A DNA stretch of 64,000 nucleotides from Cyathus striatus (taxonomy: Eukaryota > Basidiomycota > Agaricomycetes > Agaricales > Nidulariaceae). The position numbers and the translations under genes were made by a program. Within the stretch, counting starts at the first letter, position 1. Each line of letters opens with the position of its first letter. Location: positions 2,418,001 to 2,482,000 of the forward strand of contig JAOVFP010000008.1 of assembly GCA_025738555.1 (NCBI GenBank). The letters are read 5' to 3'. Shown in pieces: positions 34,242 to 44,934 of this stretch. The notes beneath the pieces were generated by a model. The model saw nothing but the letters and a program-made list of their open reading frames with translations. It did not search any database and was not told where the DNA came from.

Positions 34242-37200
34242 ATGCCTCTTAACGTTAATCCCTCTCTATCTAATATTCGAGAACTTGGAAGACTAGAAGA
34301 TGCACAGTGCTTGGTTGAGCAAGTTATTCCCAGCGAGCGAAGAGTTTCTGAAAGCTTTTGGACTGGATATAACAACAACAACATTCTTCTTGGCCTCAAG
34401 GCTTGCCTTGTGATCTACATTGTCTCTGATGGGAGGATTGTTCCGAAGGAGTTTCAGTTGAAGGCAACACTCGCTCTGTTGGCAGGGAATGATTTGCTTG
34501 TGGATGTTGGTACTGGGTATGGAAAGACTCTCTGCTTAATCTTGCCACCTTTGCTCTTTCTAGATGAGATATCTCTCGTCATTTCCCCTCTGAAACGACT
34601 ACAAGCCTTGCAACTGTTAGAATTTGAGAAGTTTCAGATTAAGGTGATATCTATCAATGAGGATACACCCAAAGATGATGCGCTATGGAAAGTATGTTTA
34701 AGATTTTGTTGTTTGATACACTTTTCAAGGACTATTGTGTTCATCTTAGGATATCAATAATGGGGTGTATACTGTGCTGCTCGTGCAGCCAGAACAACTT
34801 TTTATCTTTAATGGACACTGGCCACGACTTTCACGGCTTCTGAAGAAATCCACTTTTGCCAAACGCATCAAGCGTGTTCACGTTGACGAAGCACACTATA
34901 TTTTTACGGCTGGTCTTCCCCACTATGGATTACATGCATTTCGCCCAGCTTGGGGCCGTCTTGGGGAATTTCGCATTTGGCTACAGAGCAAAACACCGTT
35001 TCAAGCACTCTCGGGCACGCAGCCACCTCATATAAAGAAAGTAATCATCAATAGCCTTGCATTAAAGACCTCAAAGCTGTGCTCGATAAAGCTATCATGC
35101 AATCGTCCTAATATATCATATGGCATTCACGAAATTGTTCATTCACTTTCAGACTTCCATAATTTAGACTTTCTCCTCCCGAGTCCATACCCAACTGGTT
35201 TTATTCCTCATAAAACCATTGTTTTTCACGATGACATGCAATTAGCACAAGAAGCTAGCACTTACATGAATGGTCTTCTCCCTTTGGACCTTCAGAAGAA
35301 AGGAATTGTGCGCCACTACCACAGCGCAATGTCAGCTGACTACCTCAAAGCTGTATTTGATGACTTTGCTAGCCCCAATGGGACCTGTCGCATTTTACAT
35401 GCTACAGAAGGAGCTTCAACGGTGCGGCAACACAATAAATCCTCATCCTTACTAAATAAATCCTCATCCTTACTAAATATATCTTCAGGGTTTAGATATA
35501 GGAGACATTTCAACAGTTATTCAGTATGGTACACCACGCGATCTTCCTACATGCCTTCAATGAGGTGGACGTTGTGGCCGTGATGGGACTACAGAATCAA
35601 TATTTCTCATCTTACATGAGTCATGGGCAAGGAAAATTGATTTATCTGCCACAAAGGTAGTCAATAATGCTAGTGAAGTCGACGAATCAGATCCAGATAG
35701 ACCAAACATTGGCATATTGACTGATAGATCAACAAAGCAGGACCGCACTGGAGTTGGAATTCTAAAGATTATACAAAGCTCGCATGAGCATTGCATAAGA
35801 TCACTTTTTGCCAATGCAATTGGAGATCAATCTCCAAATGGTTGTTTGATTAATTACATACCATTCCTTCTATTGATGGAACTTCAGCACTGTCATTTAC
35901 AGGTCGCTTTTGTTGCAACAGTCATGTTCATCACTCCGACAATCACAAATTCACATATAATCATTTTTTCCCAAATCAACTACTATATACAAGTTCTGAC
36001 ACTAATCAAACACATTATGGCGAGCATGATGACCCAAATAGGCAGGAACTGGTTTCTCGCCGCAATGACCTAAAGCGGAAGCGTGGATACACTTATCGCC
36101 CAGCTTTCCAACGAGATTCTTTGCAACTGTGGCTTACTCATTGGAGACAGGATACGTGGCATCATGATCCTCTTCGTGGTGTTCGTCCACCTTCACTGAT
36201 ACTCAGTGACAAAGACATTTGCACACTTTCACATACTCCTCCAGCTGATATAAATCCAGAGGCTATTGGTATATTGCTACAGAGGACGGATGAATGGGTC
36301 AGTAAATGGGCTAAGAATATTTATGAGTGTATTTTCAGGTTTGATGAAGAATTGGCGAGGATAACTGAGAGAGTTACCATGGAGAAGCAGGAGCAACGGA
36401 AGCGAGCAAAGGTTGAAGAAAAGAAGCAAGAACTTGAATCTAATAAGCGACAATTTGAAGAAGCATCAAAGAAGAGAGAAGATGAAATTTCAAGCCAGCT
36501 TGAAGCTATTGCAAAGTTGGGTTTTAAAGGGAATATGATTTTGGAGGAGTACCGCAGGAGGTGTACAGTTGACGACATGTCCAAGGTTCGTTTCAAATGC
36601 TCGCTCGCAAACACCCGAACCGAACAGGTCACATGACCTACAAACCATACCATATCAGGAAGCACATCGTGCAGTGGAACCTCCGCCGGTCCTCTGGAGT
36701 CCGAAGGACATTCAGAACTTACATAAGTTAAGTAGTTAATGTAAATATTTTAAATAATATGTATTAAAATAATAAATCTATGTATACAATAAGTATAACC
36801 CTTTACTGTCGTCGTTAATAGACGATGTGCGCTCTTGCCTTCATGCTGCTGTGATAATTCTCTTGTTGACATTGATGCGTCACTTCATATTGCCACCGGT
36901 GGAGGTACATGCCGTGCTGCAGGCGGGTTGCAGGCGGGTCAAGGGCAGGTGGCAGGAGGTATTCGGTGATGACGCATACTGAATATGCGCTAAGTGTCGG
37001 CTAAGCTCGGCTTGCTAAGTATCTAAGCCGAAAACATATTATTATTAGGAAGTTAAGGAACAAAAGTAAGTAAGTAAATGGCTATGATAACTATAGACCA
37101 TAAATAACGCTTCTACTTATTCATATACGTGTACATGTATGTACTGAGACAAAGTTGTAGAAATCAAATAACCCCGGACCGACATTAATGTTAAAGACAA

Positions 37201-37757
37201 CATACACGGAGAGCTGAGTGAAGGAGTTACATAACACACTTCTGCGAGCCCCGATGGTGTGCTGCCACTACTTACCTAATAAGGAAATGTGCCATGTTAG
37301 CCCCGTAGCTTACACTGAAAGCATGAAAAAATAAAACGAACACTAAATTTAATGAAAGTATGTGAAAAGTACATTAAATATACACAGAATATACGAATTG
37401 ATTTGGGAGAACATATGAATTTGATATAAACACAAAGTTTCGGAGCTACACACAATGGTGGGTACGGCACACCGGGAGCAATGGCTAGCGGCAGGGATAC
37501 GTACATTTCCTGATATGGTATGGTTTATACTATATAGGTCACGTGACATGTTCGGTTCGGGTATTTGCGAGCAAGCATTTGAAACGAACCTTGGACATCT
37601 CGCCAACCGTAGGAGGTGTTCACAATATGTTGCTGATATACCTATACAGACAGCACAAAAATCGAATCAAGCTGCATTCGAACAAGCATCACAAGCTCTT
37701 GAAAAACAGGTGGAAGAACGTCTTCGGAGAGAAAGGGAAATGAACATTACAGCATAA
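34242..37757 (+). pseudogene. RecQ-like DEAH helicase, stop in motif VI, split by an insertion
   Basis: ATG at 34242 (MPLNVNPSLSN). Superfamily 2 motifs appear in order: Q-like FQLKATLALLAG near residue 70, Walker A VGTGYGKTLC near 88-97, LVISPLKRL (Ia), VDEAH (II), ALSGTQPPHI (III), TIVFHDDM (IV), LHATEGAS then GLDIGD (V), and LQ*GGRCGRDG (VI). Short introns interrupt it, including about 34692-34750 and one at about 35419-35488 with a duplicated 21-bp stretch. Motif VI carries a TGA at 35561-35563 where RecQ proteins have Arg. Downstream, LTHWRQDTWHHDPLR and an EKQEQRKRAKVEEKKQEL coiled coil match the tails of agaricomycete RecQ-like helicases. After EEYRRRC at about 36560 the gene is cut by a 1,038-bp insertion, resuming at about 37610 with RRRCSQYVADIP and a second coiled coil ending at 37757. 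Dead in this copy. Confidence 0.83.
36569..37606. mobile_element. Nested inverted-repeat element, 1.04 kb, in the helicase gene
   Basis: Inverted ends of about 93-100 bp: left 36569-36661 and right 37507-37606. They share ATGTCCAAGGTTCGTTTCAA and ACCCGAACCGAACA; a GGTCACATGACC palindrome lies within the left end. Flanks CCGCAGGAGGTGTACAG and CCGTAGGAGGTGTTCAC are similar over 17 bp but not identical, so the target duplication is uncertain. No transposase inside. Confidence 0.65.
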
Positions 37758-37833
37758 TAAAATTCAAGTTACACTCATATTACTAGCTTTATTAACAATA
37801 AATTAACCAGCAATTGTACAATACTTTGCAATC

Positions 37834-40800
37834 CTAATATTCTGATGAAACATTAGAAATATCAATGTTATCTGCTGCGTTACCTAGTGTATCTGTATCA
37901 ATGACAAAATCTGTGGTTTGTCCAGCCACAAACTTCTTGAATTTGCTATTAAAGGTGTTAAGTGTTGATGATTTTAGTTTTCGAGCCCCTTCCTTGATGA
38001 GATCAGGAACAGATATTACACTTGCATTGTCAGGCCGATTGTCTTTGAATACCTGGAATCCCTCATCTTTTGACTTGGTTGCAACCCTCCATACCAAATC
38101 GCTGGTATCAACTTGAGAATGATATCGATTTTGATGGGATAGCTCTGAAACTTCTGCAATTTTCTTTTTAATTTTGTTGAGTTCACTTATTGCTGCTGAT
38201 ACATTTCCCAACATGTCCCATGTTGTCTCAAGGCCTTTCGCACCAATTAAATCCTTCATCATAGTCATATAAGATAGTAGAAGTGACATGTTTAGTTAAA
38301 AATATTACCTTTACATCACCAACGGTATGTTCCATGTTGAGGTCCATAGCCATCCAGTGACCAGAGTATCCCAACAGATTGATAAGAAGTGAGTGGTGCA
38401 TGATATTACTATATAAAATTCATGTAAGCATATCTATGGCTCAAATAGAATAGGAGTGAACACTCACGCAAAATTCGGAGTCCAGACATACTTTAGATTA
38501 ATCAAGAGGTGTAGAATCTCTGTACAGTAGTTGTTTCCACCAGCAGCTCGAAATGTCATTGCTAGTTGTGGTAAAATATCCTCTATCCTGCCGATATCAC
38601 CATCTCGTATAGCTGTAGTGACTTCCAATAAGCAGAGAAGGTCTCTTGTTAGAAGCCGAACATTCTGATTTACTCTATCATGAGTAGGAATCGGATAGCA
38701 TGGTGCATTTGGTGGAGGAATTGTAGCTGACTTCTTGATCGGTCTCATAATATCTGTGTTCATCTGCCTGACCCCATTATGTAGATCCCCAGAATCATTG
38801 TACATGTCATCTTCATCAGTATCACCGTCAAGTAAATGATGAGGAAGAGGGGTGGCGAACTCATTGATGAAATCAGCTGCTTTTCGGAGGAGATCATTTG
38901 GTGATGAGTTCTTGCTCACAAACGAGGTCAAAGTATCACCATCACGAGAGCAGAGTGTTTGAAATCCATTTAAAACGAGTCCTTCCAAAATTTGAATAAA
39001 ACTAGCAAGGAGTGTATGATAATCCGGTTTGTCACCAGATAGCCGTGTCTTCCCCAATAGAGCAAAAAAATATTGAAGTGATCCTTTTTGTGCTGTAGAG
39101 CCATGGTGAACAGATAACAAAGCCCACGAGAGGTTTAAGCATAAGTGAAATAGCCCAATGCCAAGTTGAAATACTAGCCGCTGATGGTATGGATTGAGGT
39201 CTGCAGCACGAAGTATCTGCCCAGACCGAATGCGAGCATTGGTAAGTTGGTCGTTAACAGTGGGTATGGCAAATTTTGAAAGTTCATCAGGAGTCTTCTG
39301 CAGTAAAGAGAGGTATATCTCATCATGATATGCAAGATTTCCTTGAGTCGAGGCCTCCTCAGTTGTTGAGACACGAAGTGGACAGAATTTTGTTACTTGG
39401 TCCTTTGACAGCTGATAACGTGCCTTGAACTGCAAAGAAGCATCTGTATTGTAGCGATTAAATGGCTTGCAGTGCTTGCAAACGATTTTTACAACATGGA
39501 TTTGAAGCTGGAAAAAGTACGATTCGTATTGAATTTCAGTAGGTGTAAGATCCACTTCAAACTTGAGGCCATGTAGGCTGGCATCACGCATGCAAGCCAG
39601 AATCGGAGCAAGGAACATATCTTCTTTACTCGCATGCTGAAGTTTATAAACGATTCCTAATGTTCCTGAAGTTACTTTGTTCAGGGTATGACTTCCACGC
39701 TGTTCAACGAATATTGATGTGCTTATATTTATGTTATCATAGCAAAAAATGTGTGGCCCATCTGCTATAGACTTGGCAATCTTCATGTTCAGATTTCCTA
39801 GCATCTTGACACTGTCAATTACCGACTGATAACAGGGCGAGAGTCCACAATGATGGGCTGCCTCAATCGTACGACGAGATGCACCAGTAGCCCATAAAAA
39901 TATACCAAATTCCCCCGCGAATGATAAACATTTGTTAGAGCGTTGATACAACAGCTGCCTGATCACGATGTTACAAAGCTGTTCAAGTATAAGGTGAAGA
40001 AACAACATACAGATGCTACGAAATAAACTCACATGTTCAGGAGACTTAACAGTGTTAACTTCACACTGCCGTTTGCTCTCTGCAGCTGACCAGAGAATAT
40101 GATGTGTAAATGGTGCTTCCACTGCGAAGTCCGTGGTATCTCTGCTATCAATGTACTCTGGGTTAATATCAGCTAAACCCTTCATGCGAGTGAGACCGTG
40201 AAGGCTGTCCATTTCTTCTGAAACGATATCCGTAACTGTCTCAAGACCAGTACCGCAACGAAGCCACTCTTGAAGTTTTTGGCGTCCATTCTTGTACTGA
40301 GCGATAGCATTCAGAATACTGAACAGCCTCTCACTGTCGTGAAATAGATGTGATCTGTACATGCTACAGTCCACGTTGGCTTCATCGAGAACATGTTGAA
40401 AAATGTCAAATGGACTAATAGAATCAGCCTTCAATATCGAGAGTATAGCTTTCACTTTGTCGGCAGTAGTTTTCCTCGGAGCCCTCTGTCTGGGTGAATT
40501 GGGTGGTAACAGTTCAATTGGTTCACTGACAAATTATATAGTATGAAATATATAGATATGTAGAAAACAAACCAGTTCTCGTCATTCAGACATGCATTAC
40601 CAGGTCCTTCCTTTCTGCCGGCCCCCCTTCCAACTTCCACCAAGTTTCCCTTCCTCCCCTTCCTTCCCTGTCGTTCCCTACCAAGAGCTGAACTTGTCCT
40701 GTTACTAGAAGAGCCTATTTGAAAGTGTTGTATGGCCTGCCATTGTTCTGGTGGTCTGCTGCATGGTTCAAAGTTTGATGGCTGAGTTATGTCACTGAGC

Positions 40801-40883
40801 ACGACTTGCTGCTCATAGTGGGCCAAGCGAGGTCTTTTTCGAGACGAAAGACATTGGGATGTTGATCCGGTGTCTTGATCCAT
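37834..40883 (-). CDS. DUF6589 protein, candidate transposase of the helicase element
   Basis: ATG at 40883 (MDQDTGSTSQ), 26 bp inside the right inverted repeat. The first exon is basic (SSRKRPRLAHYE); an intron (about 40520-40571) leads to a large exon open for more than 660 codons down to about 38466. Two more introns precede the C-terminal exon ending SNVSSEY at 37834. Family marks: HIFCYDNINIS at about residue 240 of the large exon, a GTLGIVYKL stretch, LGIGLFHLCLNLSWALL, DIGRIEDILPQLAMTFRAAG, YCTEILHLLINLKYVWTPNF, HWMAMDLNMEHTVGD and GLETTWDMLGN. This matches DUF6589, of unknown function. The Asp of CYDN, an acidic or His residue near GLFH and the Glu of DLNMEH fall in the order of a DDE/RNase H-fold transposase. 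That is inference. No premature stop seen. Confidence 0.75.
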
Positions 40884-40908
40884 AGGTAGGAGAGGTGTCA
40901 GGAGAGGG

Positions 40909-41129
40909 AGAGGAGAGAAACAGGAGGGACGGAGGAAGGAGCGACGGAGCGAGTGTAAAGCAGAAGGGGGACGCGACGAGGAGTTGTTCCGAAAATCCAA
41001 AAAAGGAAGCGTCTGTGAACGTAAGGTTTAGTACGCCAAAATTCGACGAGTTGGACCGGTCGGTATATCGATACGATTCAATCGTTCATATAACGTGACT
41101 TGTCACGAGACCGACCGGCTACCGGTCTA
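40909..41129 (-). repeat. Right 221-bp terminal inverted repeat
   Basis: Reverse complement of 33983-34203 with a few substitutions and no gaps. It provides the presumed promoter of the DUF6589 gene. The reading frame of that gene is open back into the repeat, so initiation inside it cannot be excluded. Confidence 0.9.
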
Positions 41130-41334
41130 CGTTTTATAGTGCAGGCGAAATGCCTGCTCTACACGCATGACAAGCACCAAATTTCGGCACATCAGGAGGG
41201 TCTGTGACGCGTGACTGCCGAACTATTCGAATTGATACAGTACGACAACAGGCCTAAAGTACATACACTGTAACTACAGTCAAGTATACATAATGTTCCC
41301 ACTGTAATTACAGTGAATTATTATAAAGATCACC
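41130..41334. other. Right flank of the helicase element: short hairpins and MITE end
   Basis: Begins with the 9-bp target duplication (41130-41138). Includes the hairpin GCAGGCgaaatGCCTGC, a segment like the end of the 16.8-kb MITE (41205-41235) and the perfect palindrome CACTGTAATTACAGTG at 41300-41315 with an imperfect copy just upstream. Confidence 0.55.
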
Positions 41335-43374
41335 CTATCTAGTGCAATTATACTTGCTTGCTTGTAGTGAAATCCTATATCGTGGAGGAAGATTTGGAAG
41401 GTGGTTATTCCGCCACCGATTGTCAAGCCGCATGTGTTGCGTAAGACACCTGCTCAACAGCGGGAGAAGCAAAGGGAGGAGAGTGAGGAGTGTTGCGCTG
41501 TCCGCATGTAAGGGTTTAAAATTGAGATTGGGATTGGGTGGATTGGGACTTCATTATAATGCTACTATGCTTCATATTGTATATTTCACGGTTTATAGGT
41601 TTGGATATGTTGTGTATAGAATTGTTTTGTAGAGATTTTGGTTGGAAGTTCAGCGTGGTCTTGTTAACTAGCGTCGAAACAACGCAATCAATCATCCAAT
41701 ACTCCAACGTGATAGTACTATTACTCGACAAAAAGAACCCATGTGATATATCGTAACATACTTTTTCCTCCCCACCCATCCATCTATCCACCCCTAACAA
41801 AATGAGCCGCAGGCCCCATACCACGCATCACGCCAACATTAGCTTAACATTCCATTCAACATCATCAGCTTTTGCTCTATGATAGAACTGAGGAAAGAAC
41901 GTACCGGCTCTGCGCTCCCACCTCTTCCCCTTGGACTCGGATGTACCTTTGAGAGCGAGCACGCGCTCTAGGAACTTTTTGTTCTTTTTGGGTTGGAGGG
42001 CGGGGGTGGGGCGGGATTGGGTGGTCGTTGGGAGGGTGCGGAGGATTCGGGATCTGGTGGGGGGTGTTAGTTTGTGCGAGGGGGAGGGGGAGAAGGTAAG
42101 AAAGGGAAGAAGAGGAAGGCGGTGAAGGGCGGGGGAGGGTGGGAAGAGGGAGGAAAGGGCGGGGAGGAAAAGGCGAGGAGGCAACGAAAGGGAAGGAACA
42201 ATGGGAAACGAATGGAAGGGGTAGCAAAAAGGGGGGAAAGGGAGAGAAGGGAAAAAGAAAGGGAAGAAAGGGGGAGAGGAGAGGGAGAAGACGATGAGGT
42301 GGGAGGCGAGGAGCAGTGAATAGAGGCGGAAACTGGGGATGGGCCGAAGGGATCAAAGGGAGAGAGGGGGAGGGCAAGAACGAAGTAAAGATGAAAGGGC
42401 AAGGAAAGAGGCACATACCCAAGAACAACATCCTTAGCACTCGCACCAGTCTTCCTCTTCCTCTTCCTTTTCCCCTTCGCCTCGCCCCCCCCATCCCCAG
42501 GAACAGAAACAGCCTTAACCTTCGGAGCAAACGCAGCAGTGAACAAGTCATCAGGCAGGTGAATTGGGTTGACCTTGCGCTTCGTCGCCATAGGTGGTGG
42601 AGGGGGAGCTTCCGCGTTATCGTCAGAAACCATACCGAATCCAGTGAATTCTTCCTCTTCCTCTTCATCGCCATCGTCCTCGTCGGCAGAGATGATAGAG
42701 TCAACGTCAGAGTACTCCATCCCACTATCGTCTTCGTTAATTGAGCCAAAACCATCCTCGTCAGAGTCCATATCAAAGTCGTCTTCGTCCCCGTCCAAAT
42801 CAGCAAAAGTGAACCCTTCGTCGTCGGCATCAGACTCGGAGCTCTTCTCCTCGTTGGCCTCTTTCATCGCGCGTTCCATGCGCGCCATGAGTTCGTCTTC
42901 AGATTCTGTTTTCTTCCCTTTCGCCTTGTCCTTCGCCGTGTCCTTCACCACTTCCACCTCACCCTTATCCTTCTCTCCCTTCCCACCCTTACTCCTCTCC
43001 TTCTGCTCCTTCAACTTCCGATCCCTCTCCCTATTCACCTCCTTCGCCTTCTCCTTGAGCGCCTTCTGCGCCTTTTTCACTGCTACCTCGTGCAGCCGCG
43101 CGCTCTTTTTGGACGTGGAGAGCGAGACGGCCTCTGGTGCCTCATCCGAGTCCGAGTCCGAGTCGTGAGCTGAGTCGTGTTTGAGGAGTTTGGATTTGAG
43201 TGATTTCGCCATTGTGTTGGGCGAGCAGGGAAGGGAGGGTGGTGAGACCATTAAGGAAGGCGAGTAGGAAAGGGACGGGAGAGATCTTTGCCGTGGGAAG
43301 AGTTCAGGTAGGTGATCGAATGTGGGTTGATAAATGAATTTAAATGTGAACGCCGATGGTGAAGCGGTTATCAT
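41335..43374. repeat. Intact copy of the segmental duplication
   Basis: Matches 10128-10222 plus 17697-19599 in the same orientation. It contains the intact UTP16-like gene and ends inside the tRNA-Gly gene. The first 490 bp (41335-41827) have no recognised gene; they may hold the 3' end of the UTP16-like gene. Confidence 0.85.
41828..43212 (-). CDS. Probable U3 snoRNA-associated protein UTP16/BUD21-like
   Basis: ATG at 43212 (MAKSLKSKLLKHDSAHDSDSD). The N-terminal half is a Lys/Glu/Arg-rich helical region (VKKAQKALKEKAKEVNRERD), the middle is very acidic (DEDDFDMDSDEDGFG), then PPPPPMATKRKVNPIHLPDD, the basic KGKRKRKRKTGASAKDVVLG and a pyrimidine-rich intron (42054-42418). The second exon gives SRILRTLPTTTQSRPTPALQ then PKKNKKFLERVLALKGT. 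The order acidic-basic-RILRTL-FLERVL suggests the U3 snoRNA-associated family (UTP16), acting in small-subunit pre-rRNA processing in the nucleolus. The end is uncertain: reading through a GTACGT site gives a stop at 41828, while splicing would move it leftward. Its duplicate at 18.2-19.4 kb is dead. Long frames on the other strand are antisense shadows of the acidic region. Confidence 0.6.
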
Positions 43375-43443
43375 GCTTGCCTTCCATAAATATGAATTCA
43401 GCTTGGGCAGCAAGCGGCAGGGGTTCGACTCCCCTTCGGCGTA
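43350..43443 (+). tRNA. tRNA-Gly (anticodon UCC) with a 22-nt intron
   Basis: Folds completely. Acceptor ACGCCGA (43350-43356) pairs over 7 bp with TCGGCGT (43436-43442), and A43443 is the discriminator. D arm: GTGA pairs with TCAT apart from one G:T, with the AGCGGTTA loop. The anticodon stem CTTGC pairs with GCAAG. The loop is CTTCCA plus A38, giving anticodon TCC at 43383-43385. A 22-nt intron (43387-43408) follows position 37, the standard place for nuclear tRNA introns. T arm: AGGGG/CCCCT with loop TTCGACT. The A1-U72 pair is unusual for a Gly tRNA. A run of five T follows at 43464-43468. Confidence 0.82.
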
Positions 43444-43463
43444 TATTGTCTGTGAACAGTGTA

Positions 43464-43468
43464 TTTTT
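43464..43468 (+). terminator. RNA polymerase III T-run after the tRNA
   Basis: Five consecutive T residues 21 bp after the tRNA discriminator, suited to Pol III termination. Confidence 0.55.
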
Positions 43469-44094
43469 GGTTTTACAAAACGAGTTCGCAGCGTCGACTT
43501 TGATAGCTATAGTGAGCTTATGTTGATAGTAATGTGCTATTCTGCCGGTTTTTAGTATTAGTTAGCCCTCAATAAGCTGGTTCTGTAAATCTCACCTTAT
43601 TGCAACATGATGCTCTGACGTCAAAGCAGTTGTCATGCTTGCCAATTGTTACTGCATTTGTGCAATTAATTATCCTGGGCATATCTCTTCTCCAGTGTAT
43701 TCAAACCATCAATTGCGAGAACAGTGTGCAGTACCAAGTATTAACGAGAGCATCACTCCGTCGATGTATGGAACTGATTTATTCAATTATTTTTGTACAC
43801 CTTACAATAGTATGAATTCATGTAACATATAAGTACTGGATGGTGAAGCGGTTATCAAGCTAGTCTTCCATTAGGATTTGGTGTTGTCTACTATGCCAGA
43901 CCAGCGAATGAGAATATTTTATGTTAGAAAGCTCGGTCTGTCATTTCTAGCAAGTACTGATTTGCAATGAAAGTGAGCGTGATTTGATACAAAGAGATAC
44001 TCATATCTTCTATTCATATGACATTTGAACACTTGGACCGTTCAGTCACCTCAGGAGACTGAATTTATACAACTCACCTTATTGTAACATTGAT

Positions 44095-44140
44095 ACACTG
44101 ATAGTGAAGCAGTTATCATGCTTGCCTCTCCTTCAGTGTA
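44095..44140 (+). pseudogene. Truncated tRNA-like copy with a paired acceptor stem
   Basis: ACACTGA at the 5' end pairs over 7 bp with TCAGTGT at the 3' end, followed by A. The D arm and the start of the anticodon arm remain, but the T arm is lost. The stem sequence differs from the intact gene on both sides. Confidence 0.6.
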
Positions 44141-44271
44141 TTTATTCTCGGTATGCTAGTACAGTAAGCACATAGTTTTTTCGGTTTTTGTATACCAGTC
44201 TTCAGAGCTTGATTTATGAAATTACTGCTTTTCGTACGCCTTACCATAGTATAGATTCATGCAACATATAA

Positions 44272-44348
44272 ACACTGGACAGTAAAGTGGCTATCACGCT
44301 GATGTTCCATTGGGAATTTAGTGTTGTCTATGCCATACCTTCAGTGTA
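44272..44348 (+). pseudogene. tRNA-like copy with ACACTGG/TCAGTGT ends
   Basis: The D-arm signature is altered (CAGTAAAGTGGCTATCACGC). The ends pair at six of seven positions. A TTCCATTGGG stretch recalls the UCC anticodon loop and intron start. Confidence 0.5.
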
Positions 44349-44934
44349 TTCTCCTTTGACATGATCTTTTTTATGTTATAAAGTTCAATACTGGTACTGA
44401 TATAAAGAAATATTTGTAATATGATTCGCTTTTTCATAAGAAACACCCCATCGTCAAGAACTGCTCTTTACAGCTCACCTTATCATAATTACCAATAATA
44501 CATAGAGCGCCGATGGTGAAGCAATTATAGCACTCGCCTTCAATTCATACTAAACCCTGAGATCTAATGGTTGCAACACACCTTCAGTGCCCTATGGATG
44601 ATGCACTATGTGCTTTTGTAGAAAATTTTAAAGTGTACACTTTGATGGAGCGTAAATTATAGTACTTATCACACTCATGTTTGCTATGTTATGGTTTATG
44701 GAAAACAAGTTGCTAGCAACTTCATGTAGAGGAAGTGTTTCACCTGCATTACCAAAATTGACATTCTACGAAGCTCACGGTTATCTCAAAGATAATCTTA
44801 TATCTATACCGGGAATAATGTGGTATTCATGTTCGTTCAAGTTCATATGATACTAACACACTGATAATGAAGCAGTTATCAAGCAGTAAGGGTTCAACGC
44901 AGTGTGGTAATAATCCTCTAAGCAAGTTTTTTCA

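Larger units (their letters stand above)
33983..41129. mobile_element. 7.15-kb transposon: RecQ-like helicase + DUF6589, long TIRs
   Basis: Each end carries a 221-bp inverted repeat (33983-34203 and 40909-41129) beginning TAGACCGGTAGCCGGTCGGT, aligned without gaps and with only a handful of mismatches. The sequence CGTTTTATA is present exactly at 33974-33982 and again at 41130-41138, a 9-bp target duplication. Cargo converges from the ends: helicase on the plus strand from 34242 and a DUF6589 protein on the minus strand from 40883. The 9-bp duplication and long inverted repeats recall Mutator-like elements, but no MULE transposase is present. Helicase-encoding Academ elements (AcademH) are a possible published relative, although their target duplications are, as I recall, shorter. 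Confidence 0.87.

Noticed and set aside
705..35563. TGA recoded as arginine or another residue in the transposons
   Set aside because: Several genes here (P450, DUF6698) end at TGA, and the elements carry other lesions such as deletions and insertions. Mutation at CGA is the simpler reading.
33983..41129. Mutator-like (MULE) element or Helitron
   Set aside because: No MULE trans-posase motif is seen despite the 9-bp duplication. Helitrons lack TIRs and target duplications and encode a Rep domain, absent here.
41300..41315. Perfect 16-bp palindrome as an operator
   Set aside because: No adjacent gene start makes use of it, and a neighbouring imperfect copy suggests repeat debris.
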